Under the pieces are notes generated by a model, which ran no database searches, was not told the DNA's origin, and was given only the letters and a program-made list of their open reading frames with translations. This document shows positions 10,587 through 22,962 of a stretch of 64,000 nucleotides of DNA, in pieces (the first letter of the stretch is position 1; each line of letters starts with the position of its first letter). This DNA is from Drosophila persimilis (lineage: Eukaryota > Arthropoda > Insecta > Diptera > Drosophilidae). The position numbers and the translations under genes were made by a program. The stretch covers positions 6,510,001-6,574,000 of the forward strand of contig NW_020825288.1 of assembly GCF_003286085.1 (NCBI RefSeq). The letters run 5' to 3'.

Positions 10587-13500
10587 CAACACTGTAAATC
10601 CATACATATGTATGTATGTATCTATATGTATATAAATGTATCTATCTTCGGGTATAGTCATTAAATGAACGCCAATAAAAATCATATAAAAGATCTTACT
10701 TTTTTTTTTAAAGCCATAACATATTTTTTTGGTTTTTGGCGCAGAAAAAATTCGCAAAATGGCCAAATATTTTGCCTGTTTCTAGGCCTGCCAAAAGTCG
10801 AAGGGTTATCACCCAAAAAGTAATGCAAATTGAAGCCAAGAACCAGTGAGGGGAGAACTAAGAGATCGACTTTGATGGAGACTGAAAACTTGATGGAGCG
10901 CCAGAGAAAATATCTTTAAAAGATGGCCCAATCCATGAACACTCTGCTCAATAAAAACAGATGTAATTAAACAACTTGCAATGCCTTCGTCTTAGTAAAT
11001 CGGGAATTTCTTTAAGCATCTAATAATTGAAAGATAGATAGAGAGTCCCAAGACCTCGACCGAGGTTTAATATGGGTATGTGATCTACTCAACCAGCCCT
11101 ACAGCCTTATTTTTGTCTATCTTTCATCATTTTACAGACACAATTTCTGCCTTAAAAGAACCTCTTTTATTTGCTTTATTTTCGAGAATTATTTTTTTTT
11201 TGGGTATATTTGTTTTCCAGGGTACCTTTCAGTCGTCATAGGACTCCCATAGGATTGTTTTGTCGTTGTTCTGTCTATTTGCTTTACTTTGGTTACTTTT
11301 GCTGTCTTTAGTATTATTTTTTTTCGAGCCTCTGCTGCTGCTGCTGGCAAATTAGTTGAATTTGGGCCTTGGGCCGGGGGTGGGGGTGGGTGGAGGCCGG
11401 TGAAAGTTTTTGTTTGACACTTTCTGGCATAAGCCTCGACCACATGCGACATGCAACAGTGGCAGCAGCAGAGCAGCAGAGCAGTGGGAGCAGCAGCAGC
11501 CGGAAGACCAACATCGACAAGGACAGTGACAGTCTGGTGCTCTTAAACGTCCTTCGTTGAGCCTGCTGCCTCCTGCAGCACTTAATCCGCTTAAACGTTA
11601 AAAGTGCTAATAGTTTTTCATGTTGCAACCACCCCCCTGACTTCTTTACCCCGCCAAGGGGGGGGAGGGGAACACAAACCACCACCACAGGAAAAAAAAA
11701 CCAACCCAAGGGAGGGAATGGGCATAGGGGTGAAAGGTGCTAAAAGGCAATAATTTATATGCTTAGAATTGTGATTTGTAGATCAGGACCCTTCCCTTCC
11801 TCTACTCATATTTGCTTTGCTCTTGCCCTGTTATGGCGATTAGTTTTGAGGTTTTCGCAGTTCAATTAAAGTTTTCTCCACCCCCAAAAACTAGCAATAA
11901 CAAGCCTCATCAATCAAATACAGATCCAATAAAGTCACATATGTGCCGCCACGCCCCATCAAAAATCAAATAAAGGACTGCCACCCCCACCCCCCACCCC
12001 CCACCCTGAATTATTAACAAAACTAATTGCAGAATCAATAGTTAATATCACTCCGAAAGCGGCTGCTTCTTCCTCCTTCGAAGGACATGCAAAAATGCAT
12101 TACCATCAATTTACTCCCCCCTCTGAATTCCCGGAATCCCATTTCCGCTGGGCGTGGCACACATCATTCCGACATTATTCCAATATTACACTATTCATAT
12201 TTTAGTCAACAAGGACCAAGGAACAAGGGGAACGACCAGCAGCAGGCGGTGGTCCAGCGGATGTCCTGCCGCGCATTGAGCCATACGAAAGCTGCCTTAT
12301 TATTTATGATAATGTTTGGCCATTCGTTTGGTTTATTGTGCTAATGTGCCGCAATTAAGATTAAGAAGATGGCCGGTCCCGGCCCGGCGAGAGTACGTGC
12401 CTGTGTGTGCATATGTAGGCGCACAGTCCAAGAAAAGGCAGCCACTCAGCCCACCTATGGGACATGTTTAAAGGTGGTGGCCATTTTGGGTAGCTCTCTA
12501 CTGAGAAAAAACAGAATCAAACACACTCGGAACATAAGCAATTCCTGGAAAAGTCAAACACCCTCTGAATACAAGCCATTCCTGGAAAAGCCTGGGCTTT
12601 ACTATTCGAGTACTTTACATTATCGTACTGCTACACTCGGAGAAAAGTGCTATGGTGAAAAAAAGGAACAAAGAATGTATGTACGTTGCTCCGAAGGAAC
12701 TAAGGAACCTTAGGAACAGCTTTGCATCTGGATCAATGCCCATGAACAAGCCCTTCAATGATTCTAAAGATTCTACCTCTGATAGTTCCCTTTTTCCCGA
12801 CTCCTCTATCAATTTGAGCTCATCACAATGTTAGAATTCCTTGCCTAAGGCCGCAATCATCACTTTCGGATGAGCGGAATATGCAGTATTTGTCTTTTTT
12901 GTTAAATTCTCGATGTCTGGACTTGTAGTCGTGGTCTGCCTTTTACTCTATGACCCTCAAATACATCACTTACCTTCGCACTGGTTCCCTTCCAAAGGTT
13001 GCTGCTGATTTCCTGCATCTCGTGTGCCTTATGCTTAAATTCCACGTCCTGGCGACATGCTCACACGCACATTTTCGTTATTCTGTTCGATTTTGCCTGC
13101 TTCTTGCTTGATGCCTCTTTTCTCTGGGTGTAATTTTGCAGTTTTCTTGACCAGCCGTCAAACCTTATCCTCCAAGCCAGTTTGTAGTTTGGCAAATGCC
13201 AAATCTTGGCTCAAGTTTTCACAATTAAAACTTGAGTCCTCCAGACGGGGGCCCGGGCCCGTGCCCGGCCCCACCACAAAGTGAACTGTACAAATGGCTT
13301 CGTTTTTTGGCTTTTTGCTGGGCCGATTTGTGATTAATGACTTGCGAGTCCTCCAACAAATGCCGAGCCGTACAAAATTGTGCGATAAAAATTCTTAAGC
13401 ATCAATATCCATCGGGTCTTTTTTTACTTTTCTTCTTTTTTTTTTTTTTTGGGAACCACTGGCACACCGTGTACGCCGCCATTGACCGCCTTTGCGCTTT

Positions 13501-14984
13501 TATTTATGACAATCATTTATCACCGAACGATGTACAAGGCAAATTTTACGCGATTACGCTTTTCCATTATCCCGGCCCGGAGTGTTCCTTCTGTCCGTCT
13601 GTCTGTCTGTCTGTCTGTCGGTCTGCCATCCTGCGTTGTATTGCACAATGGCACTTTGATCTCGAAAAAGAGATTTCCCCAATGTTTTTTTGTTGCCTCC
13701 TCCTGGGCTTCCTTTCACTTGGGTTGGCATTGATTTTTTTTTGTTTTCCGCCGTAAAGGAGGAAGCTTTTTGCGGTTTTTCCCCCCGACAGCTGACACAT
13801 GTCAGAGGCGACGGGCGGATAAGATGAACAATTGCCGTGAGAGATTATTGAATATGGATTTAAAATAATTAAGCGACCGCTCAAGGACTCCCCCCGGCCA
13901 TATGCCAATGTGAATTTGCTATGCAGACAACGATTTGGTCACTCGCATAAAAAGGACCTTCAACATGACTTCCTCTTTTTCTTCCTTTTTTCTTTTTCCA
14001 CCGAATATTAAACGCTTTTCCGGCTGCACTTGGGACAATTTCCGATGGCGACACGAGGGCGACATTGATGTCTGGACGCCGCAGCCGTCAGTTTTATGCA
14101 ATTCACGTCGCAGACATTAGGCCATGTCGAGTCCTGGCGACGTGCAGGCATCACCCAAAGGGGGGTGGTGGGGCCCAGAGAAATCCAATTAGAAACCTCT
14201 CAGGTGCAATCTCCATCTTCGGCCTGTCTTCGATTTGTTTTCGTTTCATTTGAGCAATTTTCCCCAAACGCATTTAATCGATGCTTAGATCTTCCGTTAG
14301 GGGTCCGGTATTAGCATAAACATTTGTAACAAATATCTCCATATATGTATGAGCCCAAAAAACGTTTGCAATAATTCCAATTGAGATCTCTGGCAATGCT
14401 TTGCCTAATTGTTTGTTTGTCTGTCTCTTCGGTTCCGGATGAAACATAAATATACTCCTACCTAATGGTTGCGACGCAATCCATGTGGGAAATGCAAAAG
14501 TTTACGCATGGCAAGGCAGCCCCCCAGCCCCCGCTCTAGTCCCCCCCCCCACAAATGTCTGGATGATAAGTTTAATTGATGTGAAAGCCTCTCCCCCCAA
14601 ACCGGTTTCTGTCGTTTGCAGAGTGCTTAGATAAATACAAATCGAACGTGGAGATGCGCCCGGCTTGGGGGGCGGGGGGCGGAGGGTGGTCTCTGCTGGT
14701 GCATGGAAATCATTAAGTTTTTGCCGAGCTGCCGAGCAGCAGCCACCAGAGGAGCAATCATCACAAAGGAAATTGCAAAATTAAAACGTGCGGAAATTGA
14801 CGCTGAGAGCTAATTAGCTTTGTGGTTTCCAATGCACACCAGTGCCAGACGCTCGATGGATGATCTAATGGCAAATCGTTATATCTTTCTTTGTTTTTTT
14901 GTTAGTTTTTTCATGTTCCGCAAAGGGGGGATTAGGCTTCTTTTTGTTGGTCTTAAGTGCTTACACAATGTGCAACATCAGCGC
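10587..14984. other. Non-coding spacer
   Basis: No gene recognised. It contains a TATGTATGTA tract near 10608, CAG/CTG tracts near 11330 and 11463-11500, a 37-bp tandem pair at about 12527-12601 ending ATTCCTGGAAAAG, and (CTGT)n at 13590-13620. Confidence 0.65.
13590..13620. repeat. (CTGT)n microsatellite
   Basis: Tetranucleotide run with one CCGT variant. Confidence 0.95.
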
Positions 14985-16022
14985 AAAATATTAAAAAAAA
15001 AAAACAAAAACCGTGTGGATATTTCAAAAATATTATAGATTCAAAACAGCATTGTTTCAACTTTCCTTAAATTTTTGTACTACAACGATACCTTTGTTAT
15101 TCGCAAAGAAAAATCACACCAAAGTGGAACTTTCTCATTCTCATAGAAATATATATATTTTTTTGGTCCTAGGCTTGGAATATTTTTTAAAAATTCCAAA
15201 ACTGCAGGAATATTCCAGAAATGTTATGGATTCACAACAGAATTGTTTGAACTTTCTGTTAATTTTTGTTCCCTATCGATACCATCGGCTATTTTTAAAG
15301 AAAAATCAAACCAAAATGAAACTTTTAGATTCTTAGGCATAAATGCCTAAAATATTTTAAAAAAATTTTAAAACCGCTCTGATATCTTTCAAATTTTATA
15401 CCTTCAAAAGAGAATTGTTTAAACTATCTTTGAATTTTTTTTTCTCCATCGTTACCTTTAGTATTCCCCAAGAAAAATCAAACCAAAGTGGATTTATCAC
15501 ATTCTCATAAATAATTCTTTTTTTTTTTTGGTCATAAATCCTAGAATATTTTAAAAAAAATTTAAAAACCACGTAGTTATCCTAAAAATATTATAGATTC
15601 AAAAGAGAATTATTAGAATTTTCTTAAAGTTTTTTTCTCCATGGATACCTTGGCTATTCTTAAAGAAAAATTAAAACAAAGTGGAACGTTCACATTCTCA
15701 TAAACAATTATTTTTTTTTTTGTCATAAATTATTATAATATTTTTTAAAAATGTAAAAGCTGCGTTGAAATCCTACAAAATGTATGGATTTAAAAACGAA
15801 ATATTTGAACTTTCTTTACATTTTTTTTTCCAACGATACCTTGGCTAATACCCAAGAAAAATCAAACCCTTTTTTTGGTCATAAATAGTTAGAATATTTT
15901 TAAGAAATTGAAATACCGCTCCGATATCCTCTAAATTGTATGTCTTCCAAAGAGAATTGTTTAAAGTTTCTCTCAATTTTTGTTCTCCATCGATACCTTG
16001 TCGATACCCAAAGATATTTCTA
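14985..16022. repeat. AT-rich island 3, six ~155-195 bp tandem copies
   Basis: The anchor GAATTGTTTGAACTTTC (with variants) falls at 15051, 15242, 15414, 15609, 15800 and 15956. Each copy continues with CGATACCTTGG-like sequence and AAAGAAAAATCAAACCAAAG. Divergence between copies is high, so the array is old. Confidence 0.85.
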
Positions 16023-18194
16023 GGCAAAGTTGAAGTCATCTCCCCTTGAAAGATAGTCGCACTTTAGTGAAGGCCACTCAATCAGAGCCGAGACCCCCAC
16101 CCACTTTAGGCCCTACCTTTTGCCTTGGCCCTGGGTCTAATTGCGCGTCATTTTTTAGCCTTCTCATCACCTAGGCTTAAATCCAAGCCCAGGCCAGATT
16201 TAAAGCAGGGCCAAAAAACGCAACTCACGGGACGGCGTTCCGTCCAATCGTCAAATGTTCCACACGTACGCGCCTCCAAATACGGGACGGGGCCAGACGT
16301 CCGTCCCTTCGTCTATCCAGCATTTTGGCCATTGTCAGGTTTAATGTCCGTTACAGTTCCCGTATCGTACTATCGACAGTCATGGCAGCCGGGACAGCCA
16401 GGACACGGGCAGGACACGGCAGGGCAGACGACACGTGGGCCTCAGTTCTTTGCCGGCTGTTAAACAGCACTGACGACGAATTAAAAGCTGAATTGGCAAA
16501 AGGACTGAGTGCAGGGACTGGCACCGAAACAGGGGTCTGGGGGGTGCCCTGTATATATGTATTTTCTGCAATATCATCAACTATAAATTACGAATATTGA
16601 GGCACGACAGCCACTCCGAAGTACGTGGCGTGATAATGGATATTTGTCAGATATGTGTACATTTTAAACTTCCGCCCAAGAGCGCAGCACCGAGGTTCGA
16701 ATCGGATTGGGGCACTCGTCTTTTTTTTTTTGTGCCACATAAACATAAAAAAAAGGTAATACGGCACTGGGGACTGGGCATAACCCAAATGTGTGGCAAG
16801 CAGCAGGCACTCTGGTCGAGGGAGAGAGAGAGACGTGTTATTGCCGCCGCACACACCCCCTCCCCCCCAAGGTGCAGAGGGGGGGGAGGGTTGAAATGTT
16901 TTGCAATGATGCGGCAGGTTCGCCGGCCGATCTCGTTATGATTAGCCCGGACTTCAGCCCCTGAAAGGAAGTCAATTTTCTTTGAAGGCAGGGCCCACAC
17001 ATAAAAGTGAATTTGAAAATTATGCACAGCACCAGGACACAGTCGGACAGCAGTCCTGGCGTTTTTATGTGCGAAAAAGAAGGAAAACCCGTCAGGAAGT
17101 TGCAGGGAAAACAAGGAACCAAGGATCCTGGTGTTGTTTTGTGACATTGAACTTTTTTTTTTTAATGAAACCCGCTCCATCTTCCAGGCTTAACTTTGGC
17201 TCCAGAGGGGATTTTTTTTGTTTTTTTTGTTTGGATGCAAAAACTTTGCATTTCCTGCATATTCTTCTTCATATTTTACAACAGCAACTTCCGGCTTCCG
17301 CTTAAGAAAACAAAAACGGAACCCAGAATATTCTGGCCCCAAAACAGACAACTTTTGCCATTCATTGGAGGCCCCCCCCCTCAACCCAGTACGGCGGTCT
17401 CCCCGGCTGTCTGGGTGCCCCCGATAATTGCAGCAAAATAAACTTGAGACAATTGGGAATCAAACTTCCCAGACGCAGACGTCGACGCAGACGCAAACCC
17501 TAAGCGAATTAAAATTTCATAACTCCAGATTGGATTCCAGGAAAACCTCCAAAAACGAGTCACAGTTTTGGGTGGGGGGGAGGTAGGCGGGAGGATTACG
17601 GACAAATGTCTATCACTTAGGCCGAATGTTACGCCACATTCATCACTTGAGACACGCGAGTTCCAGGAAACAGAACCCCAGCGAATCCAGCGTATCCCGA
17701 GAACCCAAAAAAAGTAAACAATCCACAAACAATATTAATTGAAACGTACAACTCATATGACATTTATGAAGCGAACCCGCGAAAAGTAAAACCCCGTGAA
17801 AGGGAAGGGAAAGTGGAGGGAATGTGGAGCAACCCCCGGGTCCGGGTGCATGTCCAAATGCCAAATACAAGCGTTAAGCTAAATGAAAACAAATTACCGT
17901 TGCATGTAGCCACCCAGTCGAAGGTGCCAGCCCTGCCCCTGCCCTGCCCCACACCCCTCCAACAACCACCCTCTCATTTTGAGGAGTGCGACTGCTGCAA
18001 TATGGTGCATTCGACCCCCACCGCCGCCCAGCCGCGGCTCGATGCCGAATGGGACATTTCAACATTTAAACACGCAAGTGCGTTGTCGTCACGGCCAGCC
18101 GGGCACACTGCCAGTAATGGTGCAGACTCGCCAGATACCCCTCAAGCGGTGTTACTTTCTATTGGAGAGCCTCCACACTTTTGGGGTGTCTGAA
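16023..18194. other. Non-coding spacer
   Basis: No gene recognised. Several G and C runs; a tRNA B-box-like GGTTCGAATC at 16694 has no surrounding cloverleaf. Confidence 0.65.
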
Positions 18195-19085
18195 AAAAAA
18201 CTAATAAAAATAGTGAAGAGACATTGCCATTACCTCGTTTTTTCGGGTCCTGCTGGAATTATTTAAAATTATTTCTTTAAATTCAAATTTTTTTAAATGC
18301 ATTAAAATATGTTTTAAATTGTGAAAAAAATATAAAAACTTATTCTGCTTGTGAGGGCTCCGAAAATCAGAATAAATTCAGAATTCTGGATTGCATTTTT
18401 TTTTTATTTTTAATTGTTGTAAAATGCACTAAATTATTTTTAAAAAATACTAACAAATATTAAAAACGATTCCGATTCCAATTATGGATATAAGGACTAC
18501 GAAAAGAAATTCTGGATGCTGAATTACAGATTGCTTTTTTTTAAATTTTTTTTTTATGCTGAAAAATTATTTTTTAAATATACTACAAAATTATTAAAAA
18601 CTATTACGATTCGAATTATGTTTATAAGATCCATAAAAAGAAAACTGTGTGCTGAATTTTGGTTTGCATTTCTTTTTCTATATTTTTTATAGGCTGCCAA
18701 ATGCTCTAAATTACTATTATTTTTAAAAATAATAAGCAAAAATATATAATATGGTTCTGAAACACATTCTGGTTCTGAAAAGTAGAGAATGCGGAATTCT
18801 GGATTGCATTCTTTTTTGTATTTTTATTTTCTTTTTTAAAGGCTGCTAAATGCATTAAATTATTTTTTAGAACTAGTAAAAAAACCCAAAATATTAAATA
18901 TTATTCTGAATAAAATTCCGAAAAGCAGACTAAATTCTGAATTCTGCATTGCACATTTTATTTTAGAATCAAATTTTAAATAGTTTTTTGAATCATATTC
19001 TGGCTGTGCAGACTTCAAATTTAAAAATTCTAAAAAAAATACACAAAAAAATGAATAAAAAAATTTGTTGTTGTATATTTTTTTT
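18195..19085. repeat. AT-rich island 4, five ~140 bp tandem copies
   Basis: The anchor TGAATTCTGGATTGCATT (with variants) occurs at about 18382, 18522, 18655, 18795 and 18940. A second conserved block, GCTGCTAAATGCATTAAATTA, sits about 45-50 bp downstream in most copies. No gene. Confidence 0.85.
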
Positions 19086-20768
19086 TATAAACAGATGGAA
19101 CCAAGACAAGAAATTGTTAGATATACCCAAAAAAAGACCACTACCTTTTGCTGGAAATATACGAAAACTGATTGATTGCCTAATGGCCTGCCCTGTCAGT
19201 CCATGGATCCATCTACCCTTTGAATTCCAAGAGTACCGTGTATCAAAAAAATCCAAAAAAAAAAAAGGAAAAGGAAAAGTAACCCTGTGACAGAGCCAGA
19301 CAGAAACACAAATTAATGAACGCAGTAATGAAATGAGCTGCGCTCAGATACAGATACAAAACGAAGGCATAATGACAGGGCAGTTAGGAAGTCAAATCAA
19401 GTCGCGACTGGAATTCGATATCGGGACAACCACCCCGTGTCGGGGTTTTGCGTGTCCGCTCCACCCTTTTGGGGGGCGGGGGCGGCGGGTGCGACTTGTT
19501 AAAGTCCAAATGAAATTAATTAGAGCTCGATAACAGCCCGGACTGCGATGCCCTTGTACGATGTAGCCGTGTACAAGCGCCTGCTTAAAGGTGAGCCTTC
19601 TGGCTCGAGCCTCGGGTGTCGAGTGTTCATAAATCTCCCTTTTGCCCGGGCACATGTTCAATAAACCAGAGATTATGCGCAAACATAGACAAAGTGAATA
19701 AAGTATTTGCTAAGAAAAAACCAGAGGAATTCCTCACGGCTCAAGGCTGATGTCTAAATACTCTCTTTGAGACCGCAGCTGCAATTTCATCCGAATATCC
19801 TCTTGGGGTCTTAGCTGCACTTCAAGACTGCTGGCTCGGCTCCTCTGGTATGTCAGAACTTGGGGATTAGAGTAAAGTCGGGACTGGCAGGAAAGGGTAT
19901 TGGTATGCCAGCTCCACAGCGGGGGGGTTGGTCGTCGCTTGCATGGCGCCTCCCAATGAACTGCAATAAATCTCAATAAAAGTCGCACAACAAAACGGGC
20001 CAGGACCCCGCATGGCCAAAACAAACAGTCAGCAAAAGGCAAGGCCTGGAAGGGGGAGGGGGGTAAGGATGGCAGAAGGAATATTTTAAATTTGATTATT
20101 GAAAGTCGCGCAACGGCGGCGATTATATGATTTGCAGGGGTGACAAATGTATTTGCCACCACACGGTGATGGCATGAGGAGGGGTTGGGGGTGGGGGTGG
20201 GTGTTCCTGGGGGTTGCTGGTAGAAAACTTTGTTTATTTTATTAACAACTTGTACGTGTGTGTGTGTGTGTGTGACCGCCCAACCCTTTGTAACCTTTAC
20301 TTTCCCTATCGGCCGGGCCACCCTCGTTTGTCGCGGCTTTTCCCTTTCAGTTTCGCACAATTCAATTTTCATTGTTTATCAATTTTCTGCCCGTTTTGGG
20401 CGCTTCAAAGCGATGCCGTGTAATTAAATTTGGAGAGACGCCAGTAAGGCAGAAATCAGGGGGGAACCAGCAAGGGGGGGGCTCGGCTCTGATTATGATT
20501 GCATGTGAGTGGCAGCTGGGGATGGGATGCCACCAGTCTACAGGCTGGTCTGGTCTGGTCTGGTTTGGGTATGGTCTGGTCTGGTCTGATCTGGCTGGCA
20601 CTCTTTTCGAGTGGGGGAAAAGTGCGTGGTTGGGCTTTGTCTTTGAGTTGGCAACTTTCTTGCACAAGTGCCTGGTGCTCCTCCGCCGCCCATCTTGACG
20701 GGCCAAAAAGTGCAATCGAAGCAAAGGCAAGAAAGAACCAATAAATATGACATACGAACTAGGGCACA
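19086..20768. other. Non-coding spacer
   Basis: No gene recognised. A 212-codon - frame at 19734-20372 is compositional. It contains G-rich GGGGTTGGGGGTGGGGGTG near 20182, (GT)n near 20257 and the CTGGT array. Confidence 0.65.
20545..20593. repeat. (CTGGT)n pentanucleotide array
   Basis: About nine units with interruptions. The same pentamer in the opposite orientation (GACCA) forms an array at 31022-31045. Confidence 0.95.
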
Positions 20769-20785
20769 CCCTGTAATTTACAGGG
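20769..20785. repeat. Perfect palindrome CCCTGTAA-T-TTACAGGG
   Basis: Two 8-bp arms are separated by one base. The sequence belongs to the TACCCTGTA/TACAGGGTA-type half-palindromes seen at many island edges here. It lies directly upstream of the GAGA-rich block. Confidence 0.85.
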
Positions 20786-20814
20786 CAAAAGCTCATGTAA
20801 GAAGGCGGCTATTC

Positions 20815-20936
20815 CGAAAGCGAGAGAGCAGAGAGCAGATCACGAGAGCGCGAGAGCCGCCCGAGAGAGGGCTCTCATTTGATCGGTTGTCAGTCGTCGT
20901 CTCATCAGTTGTCCGTCGCGAAAGTCGTAGGTATTA
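20815..20936 (+). promoter_or_regulatory. Promoter-like GAGA cluster with TCAGT initiators
   Basis: Multiple GAGAG/CGAGAG motifs (20820-20875) are followed by two initiator-like sites, GTCAGTCG (about 20889) and CATCAGTTG (about 20904), then TCGTAGGTATTA, which resembles an exon end with a GT donor. No convincing DPE or TATA box is present. Could be a first exon of a gene outside the window. This is inference from motif layout only. Confidence 0.3.
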
Positions 20937-21605
20937 AAAACCACCCAGAATAATATATAAAACATACACTGAATACCAACAAAAGTTATATTAATTAACA
21001 TTCCTACATATTTTTAAGATTTTTTAAATTTTTAAGTAAAAGTTCGAGTATATATAATTATTTTAATATGAAATATTTCATTTTAACTTTAATTTAATTC
21101 AACCATAAGAGTTTTTAAATTTAATTTAAATAGACGAAAAATTAGTTTAAATATCAAACATATTAAAATTAAATATGTTATATTTCAATTTAAATTTAAG
21201 TTATCTATGACAATATTTTAGTATAAGAGTTTAAGTACCAAATATATTTGAATTTTAATATAATTTAAATATGACATAATTAATTTAAATATGAAATAAT
21301 TTTCATTTAAATATGAAATATTTAAATTTTGTTTTAAATTTGATTTTAAATAAATTGAAGTATAAAATATGTTTCAATTGTAACTTCATTTAATCTAAGT
21401 AGGGGAAAATTTAATTTAAGTATGAAACATCATTAATTTATATATGAAAAATATTTAAAAAATATTTTCATTTCAATATCAAAATGTGTATGAAAAAAAT
21501 TCCTTATTTTACATTCTAGATTAAAAAGTATATATTTTTTAAATTAATTTAATAAATAAAAACTTCCAGATTTTTTTTTAACTCACTGGAAACTTGTTTA
21601 CTTTA
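20937..21605. repeat. AT-rich island 5, ATTTAAATATGAAATA motif
   Basis: The short motif TTTAATTTAAATATGAAATA recurs irregularly in very AT-rich DNA. No clear unit length. No gene. Confidence 0.65.
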
Positions 21606-21832
21606 TAATTTTTGTTGGCTACGAAGTATTGTGTTTTAGCTTCGGCTCTAATTTTCTTTGAAGAACCCTCTGTGGCCTATCCCTCCACTAAAACCATACG
21701 TATACCCTGTACTCCGTGTGTAAAAATCCAAATTATTATGTGTTCATATTTCAGTCTTCTCCGTTCCAGACACATAAATCTCGCACACAATAGAGAGCGA
21801 TATAGAGCGATAGAGAGGGATAGAGACACGCG

Positions 21833-21863
21833 TACTCGTACTCGCACTCGCACTCGCACTCGC
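21833..21863. repeat. (ACTCGC)n hexanucleotide array
   Basis: About five copies of ACTCGY. The same hexamer in the same orientation recurs at 50808-50838. Confidence 0.95.
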
Positions 21864-22930
21864 ATAAATGTCTGTATGTGCCACAAACTGATTTGAATTT
21901 ATGAGAAACTGATTATTCTAGCACGCTGCCAACAGACAGAGAGACAGAGGCGACAACCAGACAATGAGACCATCCACAAATATGAAAATGGTATAGTGCC
22001 AAAAGCTATGAGCATGTATCGGTTGAAGGATCTAGTGCGTGGCACGCGACCCCGCCACGGCCGCCGCTTAAGATAACAAAGGCAGGCGGCCTCCTACCCG
22101 GCATCCGTGCAACAGTGCAACACTTAAATGAATCCGATTGAAAGGTCAAACAAATTATGGCAAACACAAGGCCAAGTCCCCGAAGTTCTTGAAGAGCACT
22201 CGACCAACTGCAGGGCACTTCATTAGACGCGTGGCGGGCACAGCAACCCTTTCCTCTGTCTGGCGGTGTCCATGTACCTTGTTTGTTCTCCGATTCCTGG
22301 CAGGGATTCCGTGGTCCTGCTGCTCCTGGGGCTGTTGTGGGCTTGGCAAATTTGAAATTGATATTCGCACGGCGTGAAATCCGTTTCAGTATCCTGTTTC
22401 TTTTTTCTTTCTGTCCCTGTTAATGCTATTCTTTGCTCCCTGAGGGGTCCGCCCGTCTTTGTTTCGTTTCATTTGCTTTGGGTACACTTTTGACCACTTT
22501 GGCGGCCGGGGATGGGGGCAGTGATTTATTGAGTTGCATAAACAGAAATGGCAACGCAATCATGTCGGCCGAGGGGACCCAGGCTTTTGCCGAGTGAGCT
22601 CAGCTTTCAACTCGATTGCTTCACAAGTCGTTAGACGTCAGCAGCCAGCAGCCAGGACTGGGGCTAGGACTGGGGACTGGGGCTGGCATTCTTTAGGGTA
22701 GACCTGCACTTCATGGTCCTGCGGCTGGGGCCCTGCAGCAGACGCCCAGGTCTCGCTCTCACTCTCACTCTTCCGAGTGGCAGCCACAATTTTGGTTATG
22801 GGAGTCGTGCAACAAAAGCGACCCAGTGCTGGGTCCAAAAATATAAATCACAAATAGATTTCGTTCGTCGAGACTCCCCAAAATGGCGCCTGCCACCGCC
22901 TCCGAGCAAAGTTTCTTGGGCGGCACTTTA

Positions 22931-22956
<26 letters not shown>
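22931..22956. repeat. (CTG)n trinucleotide
   Basis: Eight or more CTG units, not in a recognised gene. Confidence 0.95.

Positions 22957-22962
<6 letters not shown>

Noticed and set aside
16690-16706. GGTTCGAATC resembling a tRNA B box
   Set aside because: No A box, acceptor stem or cloverleaf can be drawn around it.
19734-20372. 212-codon - strand frame
   Set aside because: Low-complexity peptide with His/Thr from a GT microsatellite; nothing recognisable.
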